A stretch of 64,000 nucleotides of DNA from Pseudoalteromonas luteoviolacea. Lineage in GTDB: Bacteria; Pseudomonadota; Gammaproteobacteria; Enterobacterales; Alteromonadaceae. The position numbers and the translations under genes were made by a program. The stretch is from positions 62,001-126,000 of the forward strand of contig NZ_JAKFZS010000011.1 in NCBI RefSeq assembly GCF_021654285.1, read 5' to 3'. Under the pieces are notes generated by a model. It was given only the letters and a program-made list of their open reading frames with translations, ran no database searches and had not been told where the DNA came from. Numbering within the stretch: the stretch's first letter is position 1; each line of letters starts with the position of its first letter. Shown one piece after another: positions 16,266 through 24,876 of the stretch.

Positions 16266-17711
16266 CTAGCCATAAATAGTGAATAAATCAGCATTTAACC
16301 AAAGATGTACTGCGATGCTGGCAGCATAACCGAGCGCAATGACTGGGGTCCATTTTAAGTGACCAAAAAAAGTGTAGTTACCTCTAGCTTGCCCCATTAA
16401 GGCGACCCCTGCTGCAGATCCGATAGAGAGTAGGCTTCCGCCTACACCTGCGGTCAAAGTTATCAACAACCATTGTCCATGGGACATTTCGGGTTGCATT
16501 GATAATACTGCAAACATAACTGGAATATTATCAATGACAGCAGAAATAACGCCTAAGAATACATTCGCCCCTGTTGCAGACCAGCCACCATACAGCACAT
16601 GGGACATGAGATTTAGATACCCTAAGAAACCAAGCCCCCCAACACACATAACGATGCCGTAAAAGAACAGCAAAGTGTCCCACTCTGCCCTTGATACTTT
16701 GCTAAAGACGTCAAAAGGCACAACACTACCGAGCTTTTTCAATCGCTCTTTATCGCCTTCACGCTCTGCCATCGCCATTTTGCGAGCCAGTGACCCTGGC
16801 AATGTCACTCTTAAAAAGTAACCGAAAAACTGTAAATACCCCAACCCCATCATCATGCCAAGCACAGGGGGTAAATGTAGTAAGCTATGGCACATTACTG
16901 CCGTAGCGACAGTGAGTAAGAAGAGTGTAAGAATACGCAGCGCACCGCGTTTAAGCTCTACACTTTCGCAACTTGCGGCAGGCTTCTTATCTGCAACAAA
17001 AAAGCTCATAATTGCCGCTGGGACAACATAATTGGCGATCGATGGCACAAGTAAAACAAAAAACTCATTAAACTTAACCATGCCAGCTTGCCACACCATC
17101 AAGGTAGTAATGTCACCAAAAGGACTAAATGCACCACCTGCATTTGCAGCAACAACAATGTTTATACAACTCAAATTAATGAACTTTTTATCGCCCTCTG
17201 CTACTTTCATTACCACAGCACACATGAGCAAAGCGGTCGTTAAGTTATCTGCAATTGGGGATATAAAAAATGATAGAAATCCAGTTAACCAAAATAGGGT
17301 TTTATAATTAAACTCTTTTCTCACCATCCAAGCACGCAGCGCATCAAACAATCTACGTTCTTCAAGCGCATTGATATAGGTCATCGCAACCAGTAGGAAC
17401 AGCATCAACTCAGCAAACTCGAGTAAGTTATGACGAAACGCATGCTCAGTCGCATCCGGCATACCTTGCTCAATGTAAAATGCACCAATTAAAATCCAGA
17501 TTAAACCTGCAGCGACTAAGACCGGCTTGGATTTACGCATATGGAGTTTTTCTTCAAGCATCACCAGTGCATATGCAACGACAAAAATAGCGATACAAAC
17601 AAACCCTAGTGTATTCGCAGTCAAGTCGAGTTGGGTGGTAGAAGCGAACGCTGAGAAATTAATCCCCAGCAAACAGAACAATAGCAGGCAACTGATCCCT
17701 ACAAGTTTCAT
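16266..17711 (-). CDS. nhaD: Na+/H+ antiporter NhaD
   Basis: This 481-residue polytopic membrane protein has at least eleven hydrophobic segments and a cleavable-looking N-terminal signal (MKLVGISCLLLFCLLGINFS). Family features include FISPIADNLTTALLMCAVV, the AANAGGAFSPFGDITTLMVW segment with buried Asp/Thr residues, and VISAVIDNIPVMFAVL. These match the NhaD group of Vibrio, Alkalimonas and Halomonas, which exchanges internal Na+ (and Li+) for external protons at alkaline pH. It lies downstream of the DUF368 transporter gene on the same strand, 287 bases apart, with a perfect inverted repeat in the gap. The AAGG near the start is itself part of a small hairpin (CAAGG/CCTTG). Confidence 0.95.
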   Translation of the reverse strand: MKLVGISCLLLFCLLGINFSAFASTTQLDLTANTLGFVCIAIFVVAYALVMLEEKLHMRKSKPVLVAAGLIWILIGAFYIEQGMPDATEHAFRHNLLEFAELMLFLLVAMTYINALEERRLFDALRAWMVRKEFNYKTLFWLTGFLSFFISPIADNLTTALLMCAVVMKVAEGDKKFINLSCINIVVAANAGGAFSPFGDITTLMVWQAGMVKFNEFFVLLVPSIANYVVPAAIMSFFVADKKPAASCESVELKRGALRILTLFLLTVATAVMCHSLLHLPPVLGMMMGLGYLQFFGYFLRVTLPGSLARKMAMAEREGDKERLKKLGSVVPFDVFSKVSRAEWDTLLFFYGIVMCVGGLGFLGYLNLMSHVLYGGWSATGANVFLGVISAVIDNIPVMFAVLSMQPEMSHGQWLLITLTAGVGGSLLSIGSAAGVALMGQARGNYTFFGHLKWTPVIALGYAASIAVHLWLNADLFTIYG

Positions 17712-17952
17712 TTCAAGGTGTTTCCTTGTTTAGTGAGTACATCTTCGCCAGAAAGTAACACACATTTTACACTTGCGACATTGTACTCTAGTCTAATTTT
17801 ACAGCTAATTTACGAAACTACAGGTTAAAGCATGGTATTTTATCTTGCATTGTATGATAAACAACGAATGTGATTATTTTGTTACCTTGGTTTTATTGCA
17901 TACCACAAAATAAATAGCACGATGGGAATAAAAACAGAGGAAGTAGCAAGAG

Positions 17953-17989
17953 TAGCACGTTGCATTTGGGCTTGATGAGCAACGTGCTA
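17953..17989 (-). terminator. Strong hairpin between the DUF368 gene and nhaD
   Basis: TAGCACGTTGC (17953-17963) pairs perfectly with GCAACGTGCTA (17979-17989) around a 15-base loop, about 10 bases past the DUF368 stop. No T-run follows on the minus strand. It may be a factor-dependent terminator, an mRNA-stabilising element or a protein site. Confidence 0.5.
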
Positions 17990-17998
17990 ATGACCGAA

Positions 17999-18928
17999 TT
18001 AATCCTGATGACTAAGTTTATCCAGAGCAAGGATTAAGCAGAGTCCAAATACAGCGAGTGCAATACAAATGCCTAATTGCGCATCTTGGCCTGTCAACTG
18101 AGAGAACTCCATAGGCGAGATATTTTTTTGCATCAATGGCTTCTCGATTCCACTTGAGTTGACGTAAGTAGAGACGACTTTTTTCCATGGCCACAACATA
18201 TTAAGAGAGCCGATTAAAAAGCCAGCTAACAAGGCAAAAGTCACTTGTTCAAATCTTGCTAATAACCAAGATAAAAACCTTGAAAATACCATCAGCCCAC
18301 ATACACACCCCATCAAAAACAAACCAATGAGCATAAACTCTCGTTCATTGATTGCCGTTAATACATGACCGTACATACCCAGAAGTAGCAAAATAAAGCT
18401 ACCCGAAATACCTGGTAGTATCATCGCACAAATAGCAATGCTTCCCGCAACAAAATAAAGCCACGGTTGTGCTTGTGCTTCAGCCGGACTTAACGACGTT
18501 ATCAATACTGCAATCACTATACCGAGTGAACAACTGATAATATGCTTTAACTGCCAACGCTTAACTTGTTTGGCGATATAAACAAATGAGGCAATGATCA
18601 AGCCAAAAAAGAACGACCAAACAAAAGTTTGGTGATGCTCAAGTAAATAAGCAATGATTTTTGATAGAGCTAATGCACTTGTAAATAAGCCACCAAATAC
18701 TGCAAGTAGAAAATTACCGTCAATATGTGACCAAGCTGCCTTAATTTGGCCCTTCAAAACCATTTTTAGTACTGCAGTATCCACACTGTTAATGGCTGCT
18801 AATAGACGAGCATAAATACCTGTAATAAAAGCCACGGTCCCACCAGATACGCCAGGTACAAGGTCGGCAGCACCCATACCTGCACCTTTAAAAAACAACC
18901 AAATGTAATCGCGCTTGCTATCTGCCAT
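17999..18928 (-). CDS. popT: DUF368 undecaprenyl-phosphate transporter (PopT family)
   Basis: This 309-residue integral membrane protein has the two family hallmark loops, GAADLVPGVSGGTVAF near the N-terminus and MILPGISGSFILLLLGMYG in the middle. They sit in opposite repeat halves. DUF368 proteins were shown genetically in Vibrio cholerae and Staphylococcus aureus to return undecaprenyl phosphate across the cytoplasmic membrane for cell-wall and surface polymer synthesis, and were named PopT. The start chosen is ATG 18926-18928 (MADSKRD), with GAGG upstream. The open frame extends 14 codons further to 18970. The gene precedes nhaD on the same strand, which fits the alkaline-pH/sodium dependence reported for the family. 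Confidence 0.88.
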   Translation of the reverse strand: MADSKRDYIWLFFKGAGMGAADLVPGVSGGTVAFITGIYARLLAAINSVDTAVLKMVLKGQIKAAWSHIDGNFLLAVFGGLFTSALALSKIIAYLLEHHQTFVWSFFFGLIIASFVYIAKQVKRWQLKHIISCSLGIVIAVLITSLSPAEAQAQPWLYFVAGSIAICAMILPGISGSFILLLLGMYGHVLTAINEREFMLIGLFLMGCVCGLMVFSRFLSWLLARFEQVTFALLAGFLIGSLNMLWPWKKVVSTYVNSSGIEKPLMQKNISPMEFSQLTGQDAQLGICIALAVFGLCLILALDKLSHQD

Positions 18929-19055
18929 ATTTTGACATCCTCTCATTTCCATTACTGCATATTTGCCCATTGTATCAAATTCCCAAATTAAAATGCTAAA
19001 GCTAAGTGGCTTTTAGCCGATAGTAAAATAAACAGCATATCTATTTACTTGCACT

Positions 19056-19928
19056 ATGAGAAAACAGACTAAGTTATATTTGGCGCTTTACTTCAGTGTC
19101 ATATTGGCATTTCACAGTGTCAGTCAAGCTGCGGAACACATTGAACCGCAACCGAAAACTGAGGTAATCAAATCTGATTTGGGATACTGGCTATCTAATG
19201 ACTCATTTGTAACCATCAAAGACGACGAACGAGAAATACCAGTGTTGTTTTCTGAATATATGAGTAGCAATAAGCGCGGTATTATCGTTATGCTTCCTGG
19301 TATTGAGCAATCTCCATTGCAAGGTAATGGGTTAAGTTACCTAAGAGAAGCGCTTAATGATGATGGTTATGACACATATGTTATTCCATCACCAGAGCTG
19401 AATATCAACGCAAATATGATTCAAGATGGCATTATTGACACAGACCAGAATCAGCCAACGTCGAGGCAACAAAATACAATTTCCTTTGTGAGTGAATCAG
19501 CGCTAAATGATTATAAAATGGAGTTAATAGCGCGCTTTGATGCACTTTACAAAACGCTGGCACTGAGAAAGAGCGAACATATTGCCATTTTAGCTTTTGG
19601 TAACAGTGCAGGGCTTTTTGCAGAACACCTAGCAACCTTGCCACAGATAAGAGTTGATGCTTTAATCACTGTCAGTGCACAACTTGCTCACCCAAACAGA
19701 AATAAACATCTTGCAGCCAGTCTATCTTTAGTGAGCCCAGCATTATTAGATGTTTTTTACTCTTATGATAACCCTGCTGTGCTCCACACAGTAAAAGATA
19801 GACGTCGCTGGGCTAAAAGAAACAGTAAATACGATTATCGCCAACGTGAATTATTTGGTCAGAACACACAAAAAAACCAGCATTACAGACTACAAAAAGA
19901 ATTGGCTGGTTTTTTACGACAATTATAA
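19056..19928 (+). CDS. DUF3530 exported protein, alpha/beta-hydrolase-like
   Basis: This 290-residue protein has a signal peptide (LYLALYFSVILAFHSVSQA). It resembles DUF3530 proteins, with the conserved GIIVMLPGIEQSP segment, a strand-turn-helix region (GYDTYVIPSPELN), and IAILAFGNSAGLFAEHL in place of a classical GxSxG nucleophile elbow (G-N-S-A-G). The fold is probably alpha/beta hydrolase in the periplasm. No enzymatic activity is known for the family. It faces the djlA gene, with five bases between stops. The last 60 bases contain a hairpin that looks like the djlA terminator. Confidence 0.82.
   Translation: MRKQTKLYLALYFSVILAFHSVSQAAEHIEPQPKTEVIKSDLGYWLSNDSFVTIKDDEREIPVLFSEYMSSNKRGIIVMLPGIEQSPLQGNGLSYLREALNDDGYDTYVIPSPELNINANMIQDGIIDTDQNQPTSRQQNTISFVSESALNDYKMELIARFDALYKTLALRKSEHIAILAFGNSAGLFAEHLATLPQIRVDALITVSAQLAHPNRNKHLAASLSLVSPALLDVFYSYDNPAVLHTVKDRRRWAKRNSKYDYRQRELFGQNTQKNQHYRLQKELAGFLRQL
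19869..19915 (-). terminator. Terminator for djlA embedded in the DUF3530 coding end
   Basis: AAAAACCAGC (19872-19881) pairs with GCTGGTTTTT (19905-19914) across a 23-base loop. On the minus strand it is followed by seven T residues (19870-19876), just past the djlA stop. On the plus strand it lies wholly inside the last codons of the DUF3530 gene. Confidence 0.6.
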
Positions 19929-19933
19929 AAACA

Positions 19934-20806
19934 CTACTTTTTTAATACCTCATAAGCAGCTTGTATATTTTGCGATTTTGCTTTTGCAACTTCCATCATA
20001 TGCTCAGGTAACCCCTGAGAAACTAATTTGTCAGGGTGATGCTGTGCCATGAGCTTTCGATATGCACGTTTTATTTCTTTCTCGCTAGCTCCTTGCTCCA
20101 ACCCAAGTACAGCCAATGCCTGCATTCGAGAAATTTCAGGCTCAGGTGTCACTGTGTTGTGGTGCGATTGTTGATATCCACTACTCTGTGATTTATTAGA
20201 CCGCTGATTACTTTGTTGAGACTGCCACTGTGCGCGCTGTTGACGAAACTTAAATTCTGCCTGATAACGTTTCAAAACAAAATTAAAATGCTTTCCGCCA
20301 ATACCTAAGTATTTACTTACCAGCTTCAAAAGCTCTAGCTCTTTTGATGATAGGTGACCATCAGAAAAAGCCATTTGAATTTGAATTTCTAAGAATAACT
20401 GCAACAAATCGTATCGCTTAGCAAATGCTTCCTTAAAATCGTATATAGCCTCTTTAATAGAGAAATCGGCATGCTTACCTGCGTTAAAAGCACTTTGCGC
20501 TTCCTTTCTATCATCCCCATGTAAGGACATTTCATCCATAAAGGCAGATGCTGCTTGGATATGCACTTCACTCACTCTACCGTTTGATTTTGCAATATGC
20601 CCCATCACGGCGAAACAGCTGGAAAAAAACAGTGCTTGGCGTTCGTTTAGATCATCCCCACTAAAAAAGCCTTGAAACCCCCCCGCTTTGTCGAAGTCCT
20701 GTTTTAAGCTTTTATCAAACAAATGGCCCAGATAAAAGCCCAAGATCGCACCTAACCATTTGCCAAACAAAAAACCAAAACCTGCACCTAGCAGCTTACC
20801 CCACAT
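19934..20806 (-). CDS. djlA: Membrane-anchored J-domain co-chaperone DjlA
   Basis: This 290-residue protein has a glycine-rich N-terminal membrane segment (LLGAGFGFLFGKWLGAILGF), as in E. coli DjlA. It is followed by a TerB-like helical domain (about 50-190) and a Gln/Ser-rich linker (QSQQSNQRSNKSQSSG). A C-terminal J domain (about 222-290) has the required HPD tripeptide (MAQHHPDKL). It stimulates DnaK ATPase at the inner membrane; in E. coli it influences the Rcs envelope stress pathway. The start overlaps the end of murU by 11 bases, so it is the last gene of amgK-murU-djlA. Confidence 0.95.
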   Translation of the reverse strand: MWGKLLGAGFGFLFGKWLGAILGFYLGHLFDKSLKQDFDKAGGFQGFFSGDDLNERQALFFSSCFAVMGHIAKSNGRVSEVHIQAASAFMDEMSLHGDDRKEAQSAFNAGKHADFSIKEAIYDFKEAFAKRYDLLQLFLEIQIQMAFSDGHLSSKELELLKLVSKYLGIGGKHFNFVLKRYQAEFKFRQQRAQWQSQQSNQRSNKSQSSGYQQSHHNTVTPEPEISRMQALAVLGLEQGASEKEIKRAYRKLMAQHHPDKLVSQGLPEHMMEVAKAKSQNIQAAYEVLKK

Positions 20807-21473
20807 TAATCGACTCCATCACAGCATTGATTTCTTTAAGCCGTTCAGGCGTGCCAATATCATGCCACTGACCTAAAAAAAGCTCACAAGATAACATATG
20901 CTCATCTATCGCTGTTCGCAACATCGGACCTAGCGGTTTTTTTGCAATCACCTCATCTTTAAAAAAATCTTTGTGGTACAAGCCTATGCCAGAAAATGTG
21001 TAGGTCTGTTCATTGAGCGGTTGATGCGTCAAGCGAAAATCACCGTTGGGGTTATGTGCTGGGTTTTCTACCAATACGATGTGTGCCTCACCAGCCATCA
21101 GCTGCAATTGAGTCAAAGCATGCAGGTCATAATCAGTAAAGATATCACCGTTTATAACCACAAAAACATCTCTCTCTGTACATAACTTAGGTAGTGCCAT
21201 CGCAATACCGCCAGCGGTTTCAAGCCCGCCTTCGGGTTCATGGCTATACTCGATGTGCATACCCAACTGGCTACCATCACCGAAATGTTGTTCGATCTTT
21301 TCCCCTTGCCACGCTAGATTAATGACAACGTGATCAATACCAGCACGCTTTAATCTCTCAAGGTGATACGCGATCAGAGGCTTGCCTGCCACTGTTAACA
21401 TCGGTTTTGGCATGTGTGCGGTTAAAGGCATCATACGTTGGCCTCGCCCAGCAGCTAAGATCATTGCTTTCAT
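20796..21473 (-). CDS. murU: N-acetylmuramate-1-phosphate uridylyltransferase MurU
   Basis: This 225-residue nucleotidyltransferase opens with MILAAGRGQRMMPLT and MPKPML, the NTP-binding loop and catalytic Lys region of sugar-1-phosphate nucleotidyltransferases. VINGDIF supplies the metal-binding Asp. Its small size and position after amgK identify it as MurU, which makes UDP-MurNAc from MurNAc-1-phosphate and UTP. This bypasses de novo MurA/MurB synthesis in Pseudomonas-type cell-wall recycling. The start codon overlaps the amgK stop (ATGA), implying translational coupling. Confidence 0.92.
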   Translation of the reverse strand: MKAMILAAGRGQRMMPLTAHMPKPMLTVAGKPLIAYHLERLKRAGIDHVVINLAWQGEKIEQHFGDGSQLGMHIEYSHEPEGGLETAGGIAMALPKLCTERDVFVVINGDIFTDYDLHALTQLQLMAGEAHIVLVENPAHNPNGDFRLTHQPLNEQTYTFSGIGLYHKDFFKDEVIAKKPLGPMLRTAIDEHMLSCELFLGQWHDIGTPERLKEINAVMESINVG

Positions 21474-22510
21474 AAAGACTCTGCTAGTTTATCTTTTACC
21501 ATAGGTATTATCTCGGATTGAAGCCAAGTTGCAAGCCATTGATAATCCGAATATACACCAGCAGCTTCCACAATATAATCTAGAGTAGGTAGAATATTGG
21601 GTAAGTATCCGGGCTTACCATCACGCAGATTTAACCGAGCAAAAATGCCCGCAGCTTTTAAATGCCTTTGAAGACCTGTCAGGTTAAAGTAATCAACATA
21701 ATGCTCATATTCCATGCCTTCTAAAAGCCCATTACTCAACAATTGCTGATAACTTACTTTTTTTAATCTTTCAAATTCGTCTGCAGGTAACTTTACGTAG
21801 CAGTCCTTTAGTAGAGAAACGGCGTCGTAACACACAGGGCCAACGACTGCATCTTGGTAATCTATTAACCGATCATTACCTTCATGATACATCACATTTC
21901 GACTATGGAAATCACGATGCATTACAACTTGAGGCTGAACCAGCATAGACCGCGCTAAACTATCTGTTAAACACTGCCATCTATCGTTTTCTTCGTCATT
22001 TAACTCATAGCCTAGCCATTTTTCTAACAACCAAGATTTAAAAATATCCATCTCTTGTAAGACAAATGCCAGATCATATTCTTTCATCCATTCTGATGCA
22101 GGCAGCTTAGCTATTCTCGGCAACCAAGATAAAAGCCGCATATAATGAGCTTCTCTGTGCTCAGTTTCGATTAGGTCGGCAAGATGAACGGCCCCCAAAT
22201 CTTCTAGTAGTACAAACCCTAATTTATCATCAAAAGCCAATACCTCAGGTACCGCCAGTCCCCCTTGTGAAAAGACTTGATTTAAATGTACAAACGCAGA
22301 AATTTCACCTTTATCGGGAGATACATCCATCAAGATAAATTGGGCTTGCGCACACTGAACACGAAAGTAAAGCCTAAAACTCGCATCACCTGTTATCGCC
22401 CGAACATCGATCTCTCCAATATCTCCTACCAACTGTTTAATATGGGTTTCTATAAACTGTTGTCTATTTTGCTCTCTTTCGAGCCCATCAAATGGACTTA
22501 AACTCGCCAT
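21470..22510 (-). CDS. amgK: Anomeric MurNAc/GlcNAc kinase AmgK
   Basis: This 346-residue aminoglycoside-phosphotransferase-like kinase has the Brenner motif VVMHRDFHSRNVMYH, with catalytic Asp and downstream Asn, and a metal-binding LIDYQDAVVGPVCYD. AmgK phosphorylates N-acetylmuramic acid (and GlcNAc) at C1 in the cytoplasm, feeding MurU. It is first in the operon with murU and djlA, and divergent from lptD with about 96 bases between. The same neighbourhood (amgK-murU next to lptD) is known in Pseudomonas putida. Confidence 0.92.
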   Translation of the reverse strand: MASLSPFDGLEREQNRQQFIETHIKQLVGDIGEIDVRAITGDASFRLYFRVQCAQAQFILMDVSPDKGEISAFVHLNQVFSQGGLAVPEVLAFDDKLGFVLLEDLGAVHLADLIETEHREAHYMRLLSWLPRIAKLPASEWMKEYDLAFVLQEMDIFKSWLLEKWLGYELNDEENDRWQCLTDSLARSMLVQPQVVMHRDFHSRNVMYHEGNDRLIDYQDAVVGPVCYDAVSLLKDCYVKLPADEFERLKKVSYQQLLSNGLLEGMEYEHYVDYFNLTGLQRHLKAAGIFARLNLRDGKPGYLPNILPTLDYIVEAAGVYSDYQWLATWLQSEIIPMVKDKLAESL

Positions 22511-22606
22511 ATTTTCACCAATTCCTGATCTTAATTACTGTATTTAACCCTGTTTTCATTTATCATGTCTGGCTGAATCGTGGTGCAAGGTAGACAAGGT
22601 CGATAA

Positions 22607-24862
22607 ATGAGCAAAAATTGGGGCATTTTAGTCCTACCCCTTATTAGTACACAAGTTTTAGCTAATTCGAACACTGTTAGCGGACTCTGTAAAGACTATC
22701 TGCAACCAAAAGACTGGCAACCTATGGAAGGTATCCTGCCTGACACCATCGATATTCAAGCAAATAAGGTTGAACTACAAGGCACAGATAGTGCAGAGTT
22801 TTCTGGCGATGTTGAGGTCAATACAAACACGATGACCGTGACCGCAAAAAGTGCGTTGGTCGACAAACGTAAAGGTCTGCTAAACGCATCTGGCCCATTG
22901 TTATTTCAAGATGATTATACAATGGTTAACAGTACCGGCATGTATGCAGACCTCAACCACAGTGAATTTAGCTTGCTTGGCGCACGGTATCAATTGACAC
23001 AGCAGCAAGGTAAAGGACAAGCAGAGAAACTAAGAGCAACCAGTTCGCAAGTAGATTTGTTCAACTCTAGCTTCACTACATGCCCAGGACAATCACCTTT
23101 TTGGGAAATTGAGGCGAGTACAATCACGCTTGACAAAGAAAAGGGCTGGGGTGAAACATATAATACGGTATTAAAAATATTAAATACGCCTGTTGTCTAC
23201 GTACCCTATTTCACATTTCCCATTGATGACAAAAGAAAATCTGGACTATTGACCCCAACGTTATCGAGCTCAAATCGTTATGGTGTAGAAATTGTAACTC
23301 CTTATTATTTTAATCTCGCAGAAAACTATGATGCCTTACTCACCCCGAGATATATGTCGAACAAAGGCCTGCAACTGCAAGCAGAATTTAGATATTTAAC
23401 TGAGCAACACACAGGTACTTTTGCAACAGAGTTTCTTGGCAATGATAAGTCAGAGCCTAATTTAGACGAGCGTTATTTGGTTCATTGGCAACAAAAAAGT
23501 TATTTCAATAATTTATGGCGTGCCAATATTGATATAACCAATATTAGCGATGACAATTACTTAACTGATCTTGGCTCTAGCTACGCAAATCAAACTGACA
23601 CCCAATTAGCTAGAAAAGGGCAACTGAGTTACTTAGGCGAAGATTGGCTTGTTGATCTGCAACTACAAAACTTTAAAGTACTCGGTAACCATGCTGAGTC
23701 TTACTCTGCACTGCCAGAAATTACCATCAAAAATCGTACCCCAGAAGAGTATTTTGGCTTGGACTGGCAGTTCACAGGTCAAATGAGCCACTTCAAGAAT
23801 AATGAGGCTACGATTACAGATGCAACACGTATCCACCTTGAGCCAAGTGTGACTTACAACCTCAGTGATTACGCATGGTCATTTGATTCAAAATTATCAT
23901 TACTACATACTCATTATGAGCAAAATGGTGATTTTAACGATAACGAATATAAGGACTCAACGTCTCGCACCTTGCCACAGGTACGTCTTCATGGTCAATT
24001 AAACTTGGAACGTAGTACACATTTCTTACTTGAAAATGGCATACAAACATTAGAGCCACAGATCCAATATTTATATACTCCAGAAAAAGATCAGAGCAAA
24101 ATTGGTTCTTACGATACTGTAAAAATGCAAGATGACTTTTTTGGTTTGTTTAGAGAACGTCGTTTCTCCGGGGTAGATTATATTTCAGAAGCAAACCAAG
24201 TTACGTTAGGTGCTACTACTCGTTTATTAGATGATAAAAATACTGAGCGCTTTAGCTTAAGTATCGGCCAAATTATCTATTTAAGTAACTCAGTCAAACC
24301 AACTGAAACTACACTAAATAATCGCTTTGACGGCAATAACTATAACGCATTGTTTGCAGCAGAAACCAAAATACACTGGCATCCAAGATGGTATTTCTCT
24401 GGCGGAATACAATATGACGCAGATGAAAAAGACTTGATCCGCTCGCACATGACAATTGATTATCGAGGTAATAATAAAAAGCTGGTACAGTTGAACCATC
24501 ACTACGTTAATGATGTCTCAGGTAATGAGATTGATCAGGTCGGTATCTTCACAAGTTTGCCAATTGACGACAGTTGGCAAGTTGTAGCAAGTTATCACCG
24601 GGACTTAACAAGTAAGCGAAGTGTTGAGGTATTTGCAGGCTTGCAATACGAATCTTGCTGTTGGGCTATTCAAATTACAGGAAACAGAACGATTGAGACT
24701 GATTTGAATCAATCCACCAATTTTCAAGACCCTGTTTTCGATTCAAGCATAAACTTTAATTTTGTGCTAAAAGGGTTGGGAAGTAAATCAAGATATGATG
24801 CGAGCCATTTACTAAAACAAGGTATTTTCGGTTATCGTAGACCCTATTTTTTAAATAATTAA
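22607..24862 (+). CDS. lptD: LPS-assembly outer-membrane protein LptD
   Basis: The protein has 751 residues. The N-terminal signal is MSKNWGILVLPLISTQVLAN, followed by a beta-jellyroll OstA/LptA-like domain (about 45-180; VELQGTDSAEFSGDVEV) and a large 26-strand-type barrel. Exactly four cysteines fit the family's two-disulfide pattern: SGLC near residue 28, FTTC in the early region, and an adjacent pair in YESCCW near the C-terminus. LptD with LptE inserts lipopolysaccharide into the outer leaflet of the outer membrane. ACAAGGT lies ten bases before the ATG. It heads the run surA-pdxA-rsmA-apaG-apaH. Confidence 0.96.
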   Translation: MSKNWGILVLPLISTQVLANSNTVSGLCKDYLQPKDWQPMEGILPDTIDIQANKVELQGTDSAEFSGDVEVNTNTMTVTAKSALVDKRKGLLNASGPLLFQDDYTMVNSTGMYADLNHSEFSLLGARYQLTQQQGKGQAEKLRATSSQVDLFNSSFTTCPGQSPFWEIEASTITLDKEKGWGETYNTVLKILNTPVVYVPYFTFPIDDKRKSGLLTPTLSSSNRYGVEIVTPYYFNLAENYDALLTPRYMSNKGLQLQAEFRYLTEQHTGTFATEFLGNDKSEPNLDERYLVHWQQKSYFNNLWRANIDITNISDDNYLTDLGSSYANQTDTQLARKGQLSYLGEDWLVDLQLQNFKVLGNHAESYSALPEITIKNRTPEEYFGLDWQFTGQMSHFKNNEATITDATRIHLEPSVTYNLSDYAWSFDSKLSLLHTHYEQNGDFNDNEYKDSTSRTLPQVRLHGQLNLERSTHFLLENGIQTLEPQIQYLYTPEKDQSKIGSYDTVKMQDDFFGLFRERRFSGVDYISEANQVTLGATTRLLDDKNTERFSLSIGQIIYLSNSVKPTETTLNNRFDGNNYNALFAAETKIHWHPRWYFSGGIQYDADEKDLIRSHMTIDYRGNNKKLVQLNHHYVNDVSGNEIDQVGIFTSLPIDDSWQVVASYHRDLTSKRSVEVFAGLQYESCCWAIQITGNRTIETDLNQSTNFQDPVFDSSINFNFVLKGLGSKSRYDASHLLKQGIFGYRRPYFLNN

Positions 24863-24876
24863 CAACAAAGACTCTT

